Shown here piece after piece: positions 32,601-40,146 of a DNA stretch of 64,000 nucleotides. This DNA comes from Curtobacterium pusillum (GTDB lineage: Bacteria; Actinomycetota; Actinomycetes; Actinomycetales; Microbacteriaceae): the NCBI RefSeq assembly GCF_007680845.1, contig NZ_VEIY01000002.1, positions 426,217 through 490,216 on the forward strand. Reading direction: 5' to 3'. Position 1 is the first letter of the stretch. The number at the start of each line of letters is the position of its first letter. Below the pieces are notes generated by a model. That model was not told where the DNA came from. It saw only the letters and a program-made list of their open reading frames with translations, and ran no database searches. The position numbers were made by a program, and so were the translations under genes.

Positions 32601-35577
32601 AGGAGCCGACGTTCTCGGCCGTCTCCGGGGTCGCGTAGAACTCCTTGAGCTTCGCGATGAGCTGGTCGTCGCCGCCGTAGAGACCCGCGAGCCCCTGGAC
32701 GTCGAACGGTGCGTGGAAGGCGAAGTTCCAGCCGTCGGTCTCGGTGAACGCCCCACCCCACTCGGCGGGGTCGAAGTCCTCCGCCGCGACTTGGAAGTCG
32801 CCGTCGGCGTCGCGCCCCTGGAAGAACCCGGCGTCCTGGTCGAACAGGTTGACGTAGTCCTTGGACCGGTCGGCCAGGTACGCGGCGTCCGTCTGCAGCT
32901 CGGCGACGCGGTCGGCCGGGGTGGCCGGGTCGGTCGCGAGCTTCGCGGCCATCGCCGCGAGGCCGGCGTCGTTGATCGTGCCCTCGAGTCCCCACGAGAC
33001 GCTCTCACCGAGGGAGTCGGGGACGTACCCGAGGAACGCGGACTGGTCGAGCGCCTTGCGTCCGGCGCCGGAGACGTCGGTCGACACCGTCGTGGCGTTC
33101 TTGAAGCCGGCGTCGAAGGCCTCGAGCGCGGTCGCCGTGTCCACGGCGCCGTCGACGTAGGCGTTCGCGAACGCCACGTCCGAGCTCGTCCCGGTCATCA
33201 GGTCGGCGTAGCCCGGCGACGACCAGCGCGGCGTCCACCCGCCGTCGCGGTACTGCTGCACGAACCCGTCGACGAGCTCCTGCGCGACCTTCGGGTAGAG
33301 CATCGAGTACAGCGGCCAGACCGTGCGGTACGTGTCCCAGAAGCCGTTGTTCACGAAGACCTTGCCGGACTTCACGACGGCGTTGGTGGTGGTGTCGGTC
33401 GCCGTCCCCGTGGGAGCGATGTTCGGGCTCGCGTGCTGGTACACGGGGGAGCTCGCCGACCCGGTGTTCTCGTACTGCGAGTTCGGGTAGAGGTTCATCC
33501 GGTAGAGCGAGCCGTACAGCGTCTGGAGCTGGGTGTCGCTCGCGTCCGACTGCGGCACGGTGACGACGCCGAGGCGGTCGTTCCACTGGGAGGCGGCCGC
33601 CTGCTGGACCTGTTCGAACGGCTTGCCGGTGAGCTCCAGGTCGGCGTTGTGGCGGGCCTGGGCGAGGGAGATGAACGACGTCGCCAGACGCAGCTCGACG
33701 ACGTGGTCGCCGGTGAGCCCGTCGAACGAGGCGAAGCGGGCGCTCGACCGGTCGCCGGCGGCGGTGCCGGTGGCCGTCGGCGTGTGGTCGAAGGTGCCGG
33801 CGAAGAACATCCGGGTGGCACCGACGGAGAGCCCGGAGCCGCCCTGCGTCCAGCCGGTGACCGTGCCGTCGGCGTTCAGTGTGATGGACGTCTTCTCGTC
33901 CGAGCCGACGTTGTCGAGGACGACGCTGCCGCTGTCCTTCGGGAAGGCGAACCGGAGGACCGCGCCGTGGTCGGACGGCGTGACCTCGGCGACGAGCCCG
34001 GACTGCGTCTTCACCGAGTACAGGTCCGGCCGGGCGACCTCGTCGTTGTGGTCGAACGCGAGCGACCGGGCGTCGAGCCCGGCGTCCGGAGTCGTGCCGG
34101 AGGTCGAGGGCATGACGGCCAGCTGGTTCCGGTCACCCATCCACGGGCTCGGTTCGTGCGAGACCCCGATGCCCTGGAGCTCCGGGAGGTTCGCGCTGTT
34201 GTTGTCCGACTGCCAGGAGTACTCCCACGACTCGCTCGACGCGTTCGTCATGGGGGTCCAGAAGTTGAACCCGTTCGGGACGGCCGCCGCGGGGATGTTG
34301 TTCCCGCGCGAGAACCCGCCGGAGGAGTTGGTGCCCCGACGGGTGTCGACGTAGTTCGTCAGGCTCGCTCCGTCGATGCGCTCGGCTGCCGGGTCGATGC
34401 GGATGTCGTCCACCCAGCCCTGGAACTTGGTCGCGGCGCTCGTGCCCGCGGCGTCGTCGTCGTAGGTGAAGAGCACCTTCGTGACGGTCTTGCCGGCGAG
34501 CGCGCCGAGCGGGATCCGGACGGAGTTCCACTGGTCGACGAAGAACGCCTTCGCCGCGCCCAGCGCCTTCGCCGAGACGCGGTTGCCGTTCTCGTCGGTG
34601 ACCTGCGGGCTCGCGGACACCAGGGAACCGTCGGACAGCTGCAGGTCGACGGCCGCGTAGGTCGACGGGTACTTCGTGTCCCCTCCGAGCTCGGGGAAGA
34701 TCTTGTAGCTGAGTTCGGTGTCCGCCGTGACGGGCAGCGAGAGGTCGTCGTAGAGGACGTTCGTCGCGCTGGCCTCGCCCGTGCCGGTGTGGGCGCCGGA
34801 GTATCGGAGCGCCTTCGTCCCGCTGAAGCCGACCGTCGACCGGATGTTCAGACCGGAGACGGGGCCGTTGCCGACCTGCGTCACCATCGGGCTGGGCGGC
34901 GGCGGGGTCGTGGAGCCGTCGGAGATGCTCCAGTCGGCGAGCTGCGTCAGGCCGTCACCGCTGTTCTGCGTGATGCTGAGGCGGTACCGCGAGTACGCAC
35001 CGGGCGACGCGGCGGTGTAGTCGTTCGTCGTGCCGCGCCCGGTGAAGGACTGCGCCGTCCGCGAGTCGACCGTGGTCCAGGTGCTCCCGTCGTTCGACCC
35101 GGCGAGCGTCCACGCCTTCGGGTCGCGGCCGGGGGAGTCGTTGGCGCTCGTCAGCGAGTACTGCGCGAGCGTCTCCGCCTGGTCGAGGCGGTACGTGATG
35201 ATGCCCGTCGACTGGAACGCGAGCCACTTCGAGCCGGCGTTGGCGTCGGCCAGGTTCGTGGCGACCTCGTTCGGCGGGTTCTCCGCGTCGGCGGTCACGG
35301 CGGTGACGTGTCCGAGCAGGCTGCCGGCGGGCAGGGTCGACCCGGTCACCGTCGTCGACGGGGTGAGCGGGGTGTTCGCGAGCGGCTGTGCGTCGGCGCT
35401 CTCGAACGAGGTCGTGAAGGGTGCGGCGGCGGCGTGCGCCGGGGCCACCCCGATGAGGGCGCCGGACGAGGCGATCGCCGCTCCGACGACCACGGCCACG
35501 ATGCGGATCCCGAACCCGCTCGACGTGCCCCTGATCTGCTGCATGGTCCGGCCGCGCCGGGAACCGTATGACGACAT
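29659..35577 (-). CDS. Giant cell-wall-anchored GH92 alpha-mannosidase with discoidin and Ig-like domains
   Basis: The 1972-residue secreted protein has a signal peptide (1-50, ending AHAAAA), an F5/8C (CBM32-like) domain at about 90-235, GH92 at about 400-1150 (NYVDTRRGTNSSGGFSRGNN at the start, YTGDEDNGEMSSWFVFSALG near the end), a second F5/8C domain (1180-1306), PKD-like and NPCBM-like modules (1312-1700), two Ig-like repeats (about 1716-1796 and 1826-1909) around a Gly/Asn linker, then LAYTG, a membrane helix and RRRR. LAxTG is the sortase E signal. GH92 enzymes are exo-alpha-mannosidases, so it should trim mannans or N-glycans at the cell surface. Start 35577 follows GAAAGG. The divergent LacI gene is its likely regulator. 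Confidence 0.93.
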   Translation of the reverse strand: MSSYGSRRGRTMQQIRGTSSGFGIRIVAVVVGAAIASSGALIGVAPAHAAAAPFTTSFESADAQPLANTPLTPSTTVTGSTLPAGSLLGHVTAVTADAENPPNEVATNLADANAGSKWLAFQSTGIITYRLDQAETLAQYSLTSANDSPGRDPKAWTLAGSNDGSTWTTVDSRTAQSFTGRGTTNDYTAASPGAYSRYRLSITQNSGDGLTQLADWSISDGSTTPPPPSPMVTQVGNGPVSGLNIRSTVGFSGTKALRYSGAHTGTGEASATNVLYDDLSLPVTADTELSYKIFPELGGDTKYPSTYAAVDLQLSDGSLVSASPQVTDENGNRVSAKALGAAKAFFVDQWNSVRIPLGALAGKTVTKVLFTYDDDAAGTSAATKFQGWVDDIRIDPAAERIDGASLTNYVDTRRGTNSSGGFSRGNNIPAAAVPNGFNFWTPMTNASSESWEYSWQSDNNSANLPELQGIGVSHEPSPWMGDRNQLAVMPSTSGTTPDAGLDARSLAFDHNDEVARPDLYSVKTQSGLVAEVTPSDHGAVLRFAFPKDSGSVVLDNVGSDEKTSITLNADGTVTGWTQGGSGLSVGATRMFFAGTFDHTPTATGTAAGDRSSARFASFDGLTGDHVVELRLATSFISLAQARHNADLELTGKPFEQVQQAAASQWNDRLGVVTVPQSDASDTQLQTLYGSLYRMNLYPNSQYENTGSASSPVYQHASPNIAPTGTATDTTTNAVVKSGKVFVNNGFWDTYRTVWPLYSMLYPKVAQELVDGFVQQYRDGGWTPRWSSPGYADLMTGTSSDVAFANAYVDGAVDTATALEAFDAGFKNATTVSTDVSGAGRKALDQSAFLGYVPDSLGESVSWGLEGTINDAGLAAMAAKLATDPATPADRVAELQTDAAYLADRSKDYVNLFDQDAGFFQGRDADGDFQVAAEDFDPAEWGGAFTETDGWNFAFHAPFDVQGLAGLYGGDDQLIAKLKEFYATPETAENVGSYGGQIHEMLEARSVRMGQLGMSNQVSHHIPYVAAAAGDPSLTQQVVRESMRRLFVGSDIGQGYTGDEDNGEMSSWFVFSALGLYPLAQGSGQYTIGSPLFSHATVHLDGGDLHVDAAGNSASNVYVQSASLNGKPLDRAVVSQADIAKGGALDFTMGAKASTWGNGKTQGAEGLDTPAVAPKPLVDATTSGYGATTSDDDTALGALTDDESLTATTFGSATPAITWKSAQGPVTVDQYTLTTAASGTRPTSWKLEGSSDGTTWVPLSTVAKAGFTAALQTRPFTVAHPAALSWYRLSVTGTDTGKAPSLGEFELLADSTASTGAFSVTPTPGLTAQVDEPFTGNVAAITGPGTRASDYTVTVDWQDGKGPQAVTPTKSALGAWEVPGEHVFDTAGAHTVHVVVRSGTQMASTDVPVAVSRTAPSLQGAYDNVCLGDPGQAGNCDFEGRGFSRSALAADGFVQGATNAVAGTDLTFDLPAVAPGDPDNATGNGQTIPVPSGTGVTELSIIGTANERGQQTVGTITYSDGTTADFPIAFGDWTASIAAPQFGDTLVATSDHRTVGVNGSDTTKAGIFATPVFTVPDGKRAVSITLPVQTGAPTSTGRIHVFAIATNGTRVPVVPLAATAGPTLTGTAGTPVTGTLATAIGGAIASGTTTATVNWGDGTPLEAATVTVADGTATVTGKHTYTAAVSGTATVTVDDGTGSASVRTRVEIAAAPVWHTTLTTSAGSGVRPGGAVHVTGTGFAPGESVAVRLDGSAVRVAVTADRAGALSFDLQAPGKPGNHAVSALGATSRTVASATFQVVTPGNGNGNGGGNGNGGGGDGGGHGHWSPEFHLLASSGTEGTVVGFTGSGFAAGERVALTLHSTPIALGTVTANADGVVTGTFTVPTAATAGTHQVVALGAESDVAVTAAFRVLARPAADAGAAPADPGNWHGLAYTGTDVDPVRWGVVAGVLVALGAAIAGAVAIVRRRRVRIG

Positions 35578-35621
35578 CGTCACCTTTCGAGGGTTGTGGA
35601 GAGGTGACGCCGCGTCGACCA

Positions 35622-35635
35622 TGACAGCGCTGTCA
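35622..35635. promoter_or_regulatory. LacI operator TGACAGCGCTGTCA
   Basis: This perfect 14-bp palindrome with a central CG is typical of LacI-family sites. It lies about 10 bp downstream of the -10 of the GH92 promoter, where binding would block RNA polymerase. The divergent LacI gene starts at 35713. Confidence 0.8.
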
Positions 35636-35644
35636 CACCGGAGA

Positions 35645-35674
35645 TTTCTATCGGTTCCGTGTGAACTCTGTCAA
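35645..35674 (-). promoter_or_regulatory. Promoter of the GH92 gene
   Basis: Reading the minus strand, -35 TTGACA (35674-35669) and -10 TAGAAA (35650-35645) are 18 bp apart. The -35 is a perfect consensus. Transcription would start near 35638, just before the LacI operator. Confidence 0.6.
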
Positions 35675-35712
35675 GGACTGCTCAGCTGGGCCGACACCGT
35701 ACGATGACGGGC

Positions 35713-36717
35713 GTGAGCACCCAGCGTCCGACCCTGCAAGCAGTGGCCGAACGCTCGGGCGTGAGCATGAAGACCGTGTCGCGGGTCGTGAACGGCGAGC
35801 GGTACGTCGCGGCGGACACCGCAGCCCGTGTCCTCGCCGCGGCCGCCGAGCTCGGCTTCCGCCCGAACGCCCTCGCCCGCGAGTTCCGTGCCGGCGCCCG
35901 CTCGGCCACCATCGGGCTGGTCACCGGCGACGTCGCGAACCCGTTCTACTCACGCATCGCCCGCGGTGCCGAGCACGCGCTGCGCGAGCCCGGCTACAGC
36001 CTGCTCTCGGCCTCGAGCGACGAGGACCCGGCCCGCGAACGCACCCTCGTGGCGCAGCTCGTCGAACGGCGGGTCAGCGGCCTGCTCATCGTCTCCGCCG
36101 ACGACGACCACGGGTTCATCGCCGACGAGCGGCGGCTCGGCACGCCCGTCGTGTTCCTCGACCGCGCGCCCGTGGACGTCGACACCGACACCGTCGTGCT
36201 CGACAACGCCGACGGGATGCGCCAGGCGGTCGACCACCTGCTCGGCCGCGGGCACCGACGGATCGGGTTGGTGGGGGACCTCAGTCGCCTGTCGACGCAC
36301 CACGAACGCGTCGAAGCGTTCGGCGCGGCCATGACGGCGGCGGGCGTGGGCACCTGGCGGGAACTCGTGCGGAGCGAGTCCCACGACCTCGACGAGGCAT
36401 CGCGCGCTGTACGGGAGCTGCTCGCGACCGAGTCCCCACCGACGGCGATCGTCACGACGAACAACCGCATCACGACGGGTGCGCTCCGGGTGCTCGCCCA
36501 CCTGGTCGAGCCGCCAGCGCTGGTCGGGTTCGACGACTTCGAGCTCGCCGACGTCCTGGGCGTGACCGTCATCGCGCACGAGCCGGACGCGATGGGTGCG
36601 GTCGGAGCCGAGGAACTCCTCGCGCGGATCGGCGGCGACGCCGGGCCGCCGCGGCACCACGTGCTCCCGGTGCGGTTGGTGGCCAGGAGCTCGAGCACGC
36701 AGCGCCCCGCACGCTGA
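35713..36717 (+). CDS. LacI-family repressor of the GH92 gene
   Basis: The 334-residue protein starts with the LacI helix-turn-helix (TLQAVAERSGVSMKTVSRVV, hinge helix ALAREFRAGARS), followed by a sugar-binding domain (TIGLVTGDVANPFYSRIARG, VVFLDRAPVD, PPALVGFDDFELADVLGVTV). GTG 35713 is preferred because the -10-like TACGAT (35700-35705) sits seven bases before it, giving a leaderless mRNA; ATG 35704 lies inside that box. It probably binds the palindrome at 35622 and releases on mannose-type sugars. Confidence 0.92.
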   Translation: MSTQRPTLQAVAERSGVSMKTVSRVVNGERYVAADTAARVLAAAAELGFRPNALAREFRAGARSATIGLVTGDVANPFYSRIARGAEHALREPGYSLLSASSDEDPARERTLVAQLVERRVSGLLIVSADDDHGFIADERRLGTPVVFLDRAPVDVDTDTVVLDNADGMRQAVDHLLGRGHRRIGLVGDLSRLSTHHERVEAFGAAMTAAGVGTWRELVRSESHDLDEASRAVRELLATESPPTAIVTTNNRITTGALRVLAHLVEPPALVGFDDFELADVLGVTVIAHEPDAMGAVGAEELLARIGGDAGPPRHHVLPVRLVARSSSTQRPAR

Positions 36718-36753
36718 CCACGGGTCGCACCGACCCCACGCCAGCCGCGGTCG

Positions 36754-36945
36754 TCAGCTCCGCGGCGTCCGCACCAGGAAGAGCGTGACCGCCGCCGTGG
36801 CCACCGCGGCGACGATGAGCACCCACGCGATCGGCACCACCGGTCCGTCCCACGGGCTGATGAGCAGGCCGATCCCGACGAGCACCGCGACAGCGGCGGC
36901 GACGAGGGCGATCCGGTGCGGCGTGCCCGTCCAGTTCCGTGCCAT
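36754..36945 (-). CDS. Small two-helix membrane protein
   Basis: The 63-residue protein has two hydrophobic helices: TPHRIALVAAAVAVLVGIGL (about 8-28) and VVPIAWVLIVAAVATAAVTL (about 36-56), joined by ISPWDG. It ends with LVRTPRS. Short two-TM proteins of this form are common in Microbacteriaceae and have no assigned function. It is convergent with the LacI gene and alone in its orientation. Confidence 0.65.
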   Translation of the reverse strand: MARNWTGTPHRIALVAAAVAVLVGIGLLISPWDGPVVPIAWVLIVAAVATAAVTLFLVRTPRS

Positions 36946-37144
36946 GTGTCCACGCTACGCGAGCGCCGCCGTCAGGGACGGTCACCGCCCGCCGATCGGC
37001 CTGCTGCCGGACGTGCGCGGGGCGCCGTCCCCCGCTCCGGCTCGTCCGTGACCCGCAGTCTGTACGGCGTCCAGTCGTCGCGGGGGTTGGGTTGCGGTCG
37101 TCGGCGCCACTGGGCACCGGCGTGACAGACACAGGGAGCGACCG

Positions 37145-37924
37145 ATGAGCAACACCACCGGCCCAGGAGGGCCGAACCCGAGCGGCGAGGGCGACCGGGT
37201 CGACGACACGGTCCCCGCGGAGCACGCCGTCCCCGTCCGGCGTCCCGACGACGCCCGCGACGACCACGACGCGACGACGGACCGCAACACGACCGTGGCC
37301 GACCGCGACGACGACGCTGGGGACCACCGCCCCGCCACCGGTCGCTTGAGCGGCGTCGACCGCCAGGCGGTCGTTGACCGCGAGAAGGAGGAGTTCAGCG
37401 GCTTCAAGTGGGGCTCGGCCTTCTTCGGCTGGCTCACCGCCACCGGCACCGCCGTGCTCCTCACCGCGATCCTCAGCGCGATCGGCGCGGGCGTCGGACT
37501 CGGCACGAACAACGGCGACGTGAACGACGCCGCGGAGAACGTGACGAAGAACGGCGACGTCGTCGGGATCGTCGGCGCGATCGCCCTCGCCGTGATCCTC
37601 TTCGTCGCCTACTTCTGCGGCGGCTACGTCGCCGGCCGCATGGCCCGGTTCGCCGGCCTGAAGCAAGGCCTCGCGGTGTGGATCTGGGCGGTCGTCATCG
37701 CGATCGTCGTGGCCATCGTCGCCGCGATCGCCGGCTCGCAGTTCAACATCCTCGGCCAGCTCAACAGCTTCCCGCGCATCCCCATCGACGAGGGCACGCT
37801 CACCGCGACCGGGATCGTCACCGTCGCGATCGTCGCGGTGATCAGCCTGGTCGGCGCCATCCTCGGCGGCCTCGCCGGGATGCGCTACCACCGGAAGGTC
37901 GACCGCGTCGGCCTCGGCCGGTGA
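37145..37924 (+). CDS. Hypothetical membrane protein with acidic disordered N-terminus
   Basis: In this 259-residue protein, residues 1-80 are disordered and rich in Asp, Arg, Pro and Thr. VDREKEEFSGFKWGSAFFGW leads into the first of four membrane segments (about 88-112, 142-165, 176-197, 218-242). GGYVAGRMARFAGLKQGLAV lies between segments 2 and 3. The conserved EKEEFGGFKWGSAFFGWL-type start is seen in many actinobacterial membrane proteins of unknown function. It may respond to envelope stress (guess). GGGAGCGACC precedes the ATG. Confidence 0.8.
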   Translation: MSNTTGPGGPNPSGEGDRVDDTVPAEHAVPVRRPDDARDDHDATTDRNTTVADRDDDAGDHRPATGRLSGVDRQAVVDREKEEFSGFKWGSAFFGWLTATGTAVLLTAILSAIGAGVGLGTNNGDVNDAAENVTKNGDVVGIVGAIALAVILFVAYFCGGYVAGRMARFAGLKQGLAVWIWAVVIAIVVAIVAAIAGSQFNILGQLNSFPRIPIDEGTLTATGIVTVAIVAVISLVGAILGGLAGMRYHRKVDRVGLGR

Positions 37925-37968
37925 CCACGGGAGCCGGGCGCACGTCCGGCAGTCGACCCACCCCACGG

Positions 37969-38012
37969 CGGACGGGAGGCGCGGTGCCAGCTGGCACCGC
38001 GCCTCCCGTCCG
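37969..38012. repeat. Dispersed palindromic repeat, copy 2, perfect 44-bp palindrome
   Basis: Both 22-base arms are exact reverse complements, with the arm reading CGGACGGGAGGCGCGGTGCC then AG and no unpaired loop. It lies behind the membrane protein and 34 bp before the DHFR-like gene on the same strand, so it probably terminates the first transcript. Confidence 0.85.
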
Positions 38013-38046
38013 TCAGTGGCAGGGTGAAGGAGGACGGAGGCGCACC

Positions 38047-38643
38047 ATGAAGCTCACCATCAGCCTGCAGGTCACTCTGGACGGCGTCGCCCAGGCGAAC
38101 GGCGGCAACAACGAGGACACGGACCCCGGGTTCACCCGCGGCGGCTGGGCACTCCCGCTCGGCGACGCGGAGGGCGTGCAGTACATCCTCGACACCTGGC
38201 GGCGGCCCGACGCGTTCCTCCTCGGTCGGAAGACGTACGCGTCGTTCGCGCCGTACTGGGGATCGCGCAGCGACGACGGCGGGTTCGGCGAAGCGATCAG
38301 CAGCAAGCCGAAGTACGTCGTCTCGAACACGCTCACCGACCCGGAGTGGGAGCACACCACCGTGCTCTCGGGCGACGTCGCCGCCGGCATCCGAGCACTG
38401 AAGGAGCAGCCCGGCGGGGAGCTGCTCCTCGTCGGCAGTGCCCGACTCGCGCGCTGGCTGCTCGAGCACGAGCTCGTCGACGAGATCAACCTCGTGCAGT
38501 TCCCGGTGATCGTCGGCGAGGGCGAACGGCTCTTCCCGACCGACGGGCTCGACTTCGGGCTCGAACTGCTCGAGTCGACGGTCTTCGACACCGGTGTGAT
38601 CGGGCTCACGTACCGGGTGGCGGGGCGTCCGCAGTACGCCTGA
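38047..38643 (+). CDS. Dihydrofolate-reductase/RibD-like reductase
   Basis: The 198-residue protein of the RibD C-terminal/DHFR-like family has MKLTISLQVTLDGVAQANGG at the N-terminus, FLLGRKTYASFAPYW in the NADPH-binding helix, PKYVVSNTLTDPEW, and LLLVGSARLARWLLEHELVD at the second nucleotide-binding strand. Members reduce small heterocycles, but most functions are unknown. The ATG at 38047 has GGAGGACGGAGG before it. Confidence 0.9.
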   Translation: MKLTISLQVTLDGVAQANGGNNEDTDPGFTRGGWALPLGDAEGVQYILDTWRRPDAFLLGRKTYASFAPYWGSRSDDGGFGEAISSKPKYVVSNTLTDPEWEHTTVLSGDVAAGIRALKEQPGGELLLVGSARLARWLLEHELVDEINLVQFPVIVGEGERLFPTDGLDFGLELLESTVFDTGVIGLTYRVAGRPQYA

Positions 38644-38673
38644 GGGACGGGTCGGCGGCGTCGGCGCTCCGTG

Positions 38674-39414
38674 TCAGTGCTCGGCGATGACCAGGGACGC
38701 GGCGAGCGCGAAGCCGCAGGCCGCGCTCGCGATGCGCAGCACCGTGCGGGGGACCCGACGTGCGACCGTCGGGCCGATGAGCCCACCGATGACCGCACCC
38801 GCCCCGAGCGGCCACACCGCGGACCACACGACCGTGCCGGAGAGCGCGAACAACACAGCGGGAGCGACGTCCGCCGCCACGAGCAGCACGTTCTTCAGCG
38901 CGTTGGCGCGGTGCAGCACGGGTTCACCCGCCAACAGCAGGACCGCGATCATGAGCACCCCGGAACCCGCCCCGAAGTAGCCGTTGTAGAGCGAGACCCC
39001 CGAGACGCCGGCGAGTTCGGCGCCCCGACGCATCGGTGCGCCGTTCCTCCGTCGGTCGATCCACGGTTGCGCGAGCAGCAGCACCGAGCCCGCGGCCACG
39101 AGGAACGGCACGATCCGGTCGAAGACGTGGTCCGGTGTGACGAGGAGCACCCCGGCGCCGACGGCGGACAGCACGACCGTCGGGAGCACCAGCCGACGGA
39201 GCGTCGGACGGTGGCCCACCAGGTCGGTGCGCGCGCGGAGGGCGGAGCTCGCTCCACTGCCGAGCAGTGCGACCGAGTTCGTGACGTTCGCGGCGAGGGG
39301 TGGGATGCCGACGGCGAGCAGCGCCGGGTAGGCGATGAGGGAGGTGATGCCGCCCGCGGTCCCGATGACGCCGGCGATCGTGCCGGCGGCGAGGAGGAAC
39401 AGGACGGTCAGCAC
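38674..39414 (-). CDS. TSUP-family transporter (TauE/SafE sulfite/organosulfonate exporter-like)
   Basis: The 246-residue membrane protein has about eight hydrophobic segments in two repeats. The first contains AGVIGTAGGITSLIAYPALL and LAANVTNSVALL; the second contains GVSGVSLYNGYFGAGSGVLM and RANALKNVLL. These NxxN and GxGxG blocks are TauE/SafE signatures. It should move small anions such as sulfite, sulfoacetate or other organic acids. It is coded next to, and in the same direction as, the TetR gene at 39449. Confidence 0.9.
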   Translation of the reverse strand: MLTVLFLLAAGTIAGVIGTAGGITSLIAYPALLAVGIPPLAANVTNSVALLGSGASSALRARTDLVGHRPTLRRLVLPTVVLSAVGAGVLLVTPDHVFDRIVPFLVAAGSVLLLAQPWIDRRRNGAPMRRGAELAGVSGVSLYNGYFGAGSGVLMIAVLLLAGEPVLHRANALKNVLLVAADVAPAVLFALSGTVVWSAVWPLGAGAVIGGLIGPTVARRVPRTVLRIASAACGFALAASLVIAEH

Positions 39415-39448
39415 GGGTGGTCCGGCACGTCGGTGACGGAACGCTCGT

Positions 39449-40072
39449 TCACGGTCGGAGCGGGAGGGTCCGCGCCCAGATCGCCCGGACGGTCGCTGCC
39501 GCGGTGCCGGTGTCGGTACCGGCCACGGCGGCGTCGTAGAACACCCGCTCGGTCATGCCGACCAGTGCGCGCACGACCGCAGGGGCGTCCTCGGGGCCGT
39601 CGCCGTCCGCCACACCCCCGTTGACCGCGATCCGGGTGACGCTGGCGATGGAGTCCTCGCGGGTCGTGTTCCAGAGGTTCGCGATCACGGGCACCGTCGG
39701 TGCGAGCTCGACCGCGGCCCGCATCACGGCGCCGTGCCGCGACCACAGGTCCGCCGTCAGGTCGATCGCGCTCTCGAGTGCCGACCGCGGTGCGTCCGGT
39801 ACCGCTCGTTCCCGGGTGGCGACGGCGCCGGTGAGCTCCACGGTGATCCGTTGCACGAGCGCGGCCAGGACGTCGTTCTTCGATCGGAAGTAGAAGTACA
39901 GCGCCCCACGGGTGATGCCCGCTGCGTTCGCGATCGACTCCACCGTCATCGCGTCGGCGCCGACCTCCATCAGCTGCTGCTCCGCCTGGTCGAGGATCGC
40001 CTTCTCGCGGAGCTCGCCCTTCGACGGAGCCATCACGCGACGTCCGTTCTCGTCGTACGCGTACGGGGCCAT
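39449..40072 (-). CDS. TetR-family transcriptional regulator
   Basis: In this 207-residue protein, EKAILDQAEQQLMEVGADAM and VESIANAAGITRGALYFYFR form the DNA-binding helices (about residues 20-65); a helical ligand domain follows. ATG 40072 (MAPYAYDENGRRVMAPSKGE) is chosen; an upstream TTG 40096 is possible. It is divergent from the MFS exporter at 40147, and a palindrome overlapping that promoter's -35 is its probable operator. Confidence 0.9.
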   Translation of the reverse strand: MAPYAYDENGRRVMAPSKGELREKAILDQAEQQLMEVGADAMTVESIANAAGITRGALYFYFRSKNDVLAALVQRITVELTGAVATRERAVPDAPRSALESAIDLTADLWSRHGAVMRAAVELAPTVPVIANLWNTTREDSIASVTRIAVNGGVADGDGPEDAPAVVRALVGMTERVFYDAAVAGTDTGTAAATVRAIWARTLPLRP

Positions 40073-40099
40073 ACCGGGACCATACCGTGTCGACAAGAT

Positions 40100-40114
40100 T
40101 CAACGCCGCGTTGA
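40100..40114. promoter_or_regulatory. TetR operator TCAACGC-C-GCGTTGA
   Basis: Seven-base perfect arms surround one central base. The right end overlaps the -35 TTGACT (40111-40116) of the MFS promoter, so binding would block RNA polymerase. Confidence 0.65.
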
Positions 40115-40138
40115 CTTTGTTTCTACGGCGTGTAGATT
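40111..40138 (+). promoter_or_regulatory. Promoter of the MFS gene at 40147
   Basis: -35 TTGACT (40111-40116) and -10 TAGATT (40133-40138) are 16 bp apart. The ATG is eight bases after the -10, so the transcript is leaderless or nearly so. Confidence 0.65.
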
Positions 40139-40146
40139 ACTGCTCC

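Noticed and set aside
29377..35571. Open frame of 2064 codons on the plus strand opposite the GH92 gene
   Set aside because: It is Arg/Gly/Asp-rich shadow translation of a GC-rich gene; the minus-strand frame has signal peptide, GH92 motifs and sorting signal.
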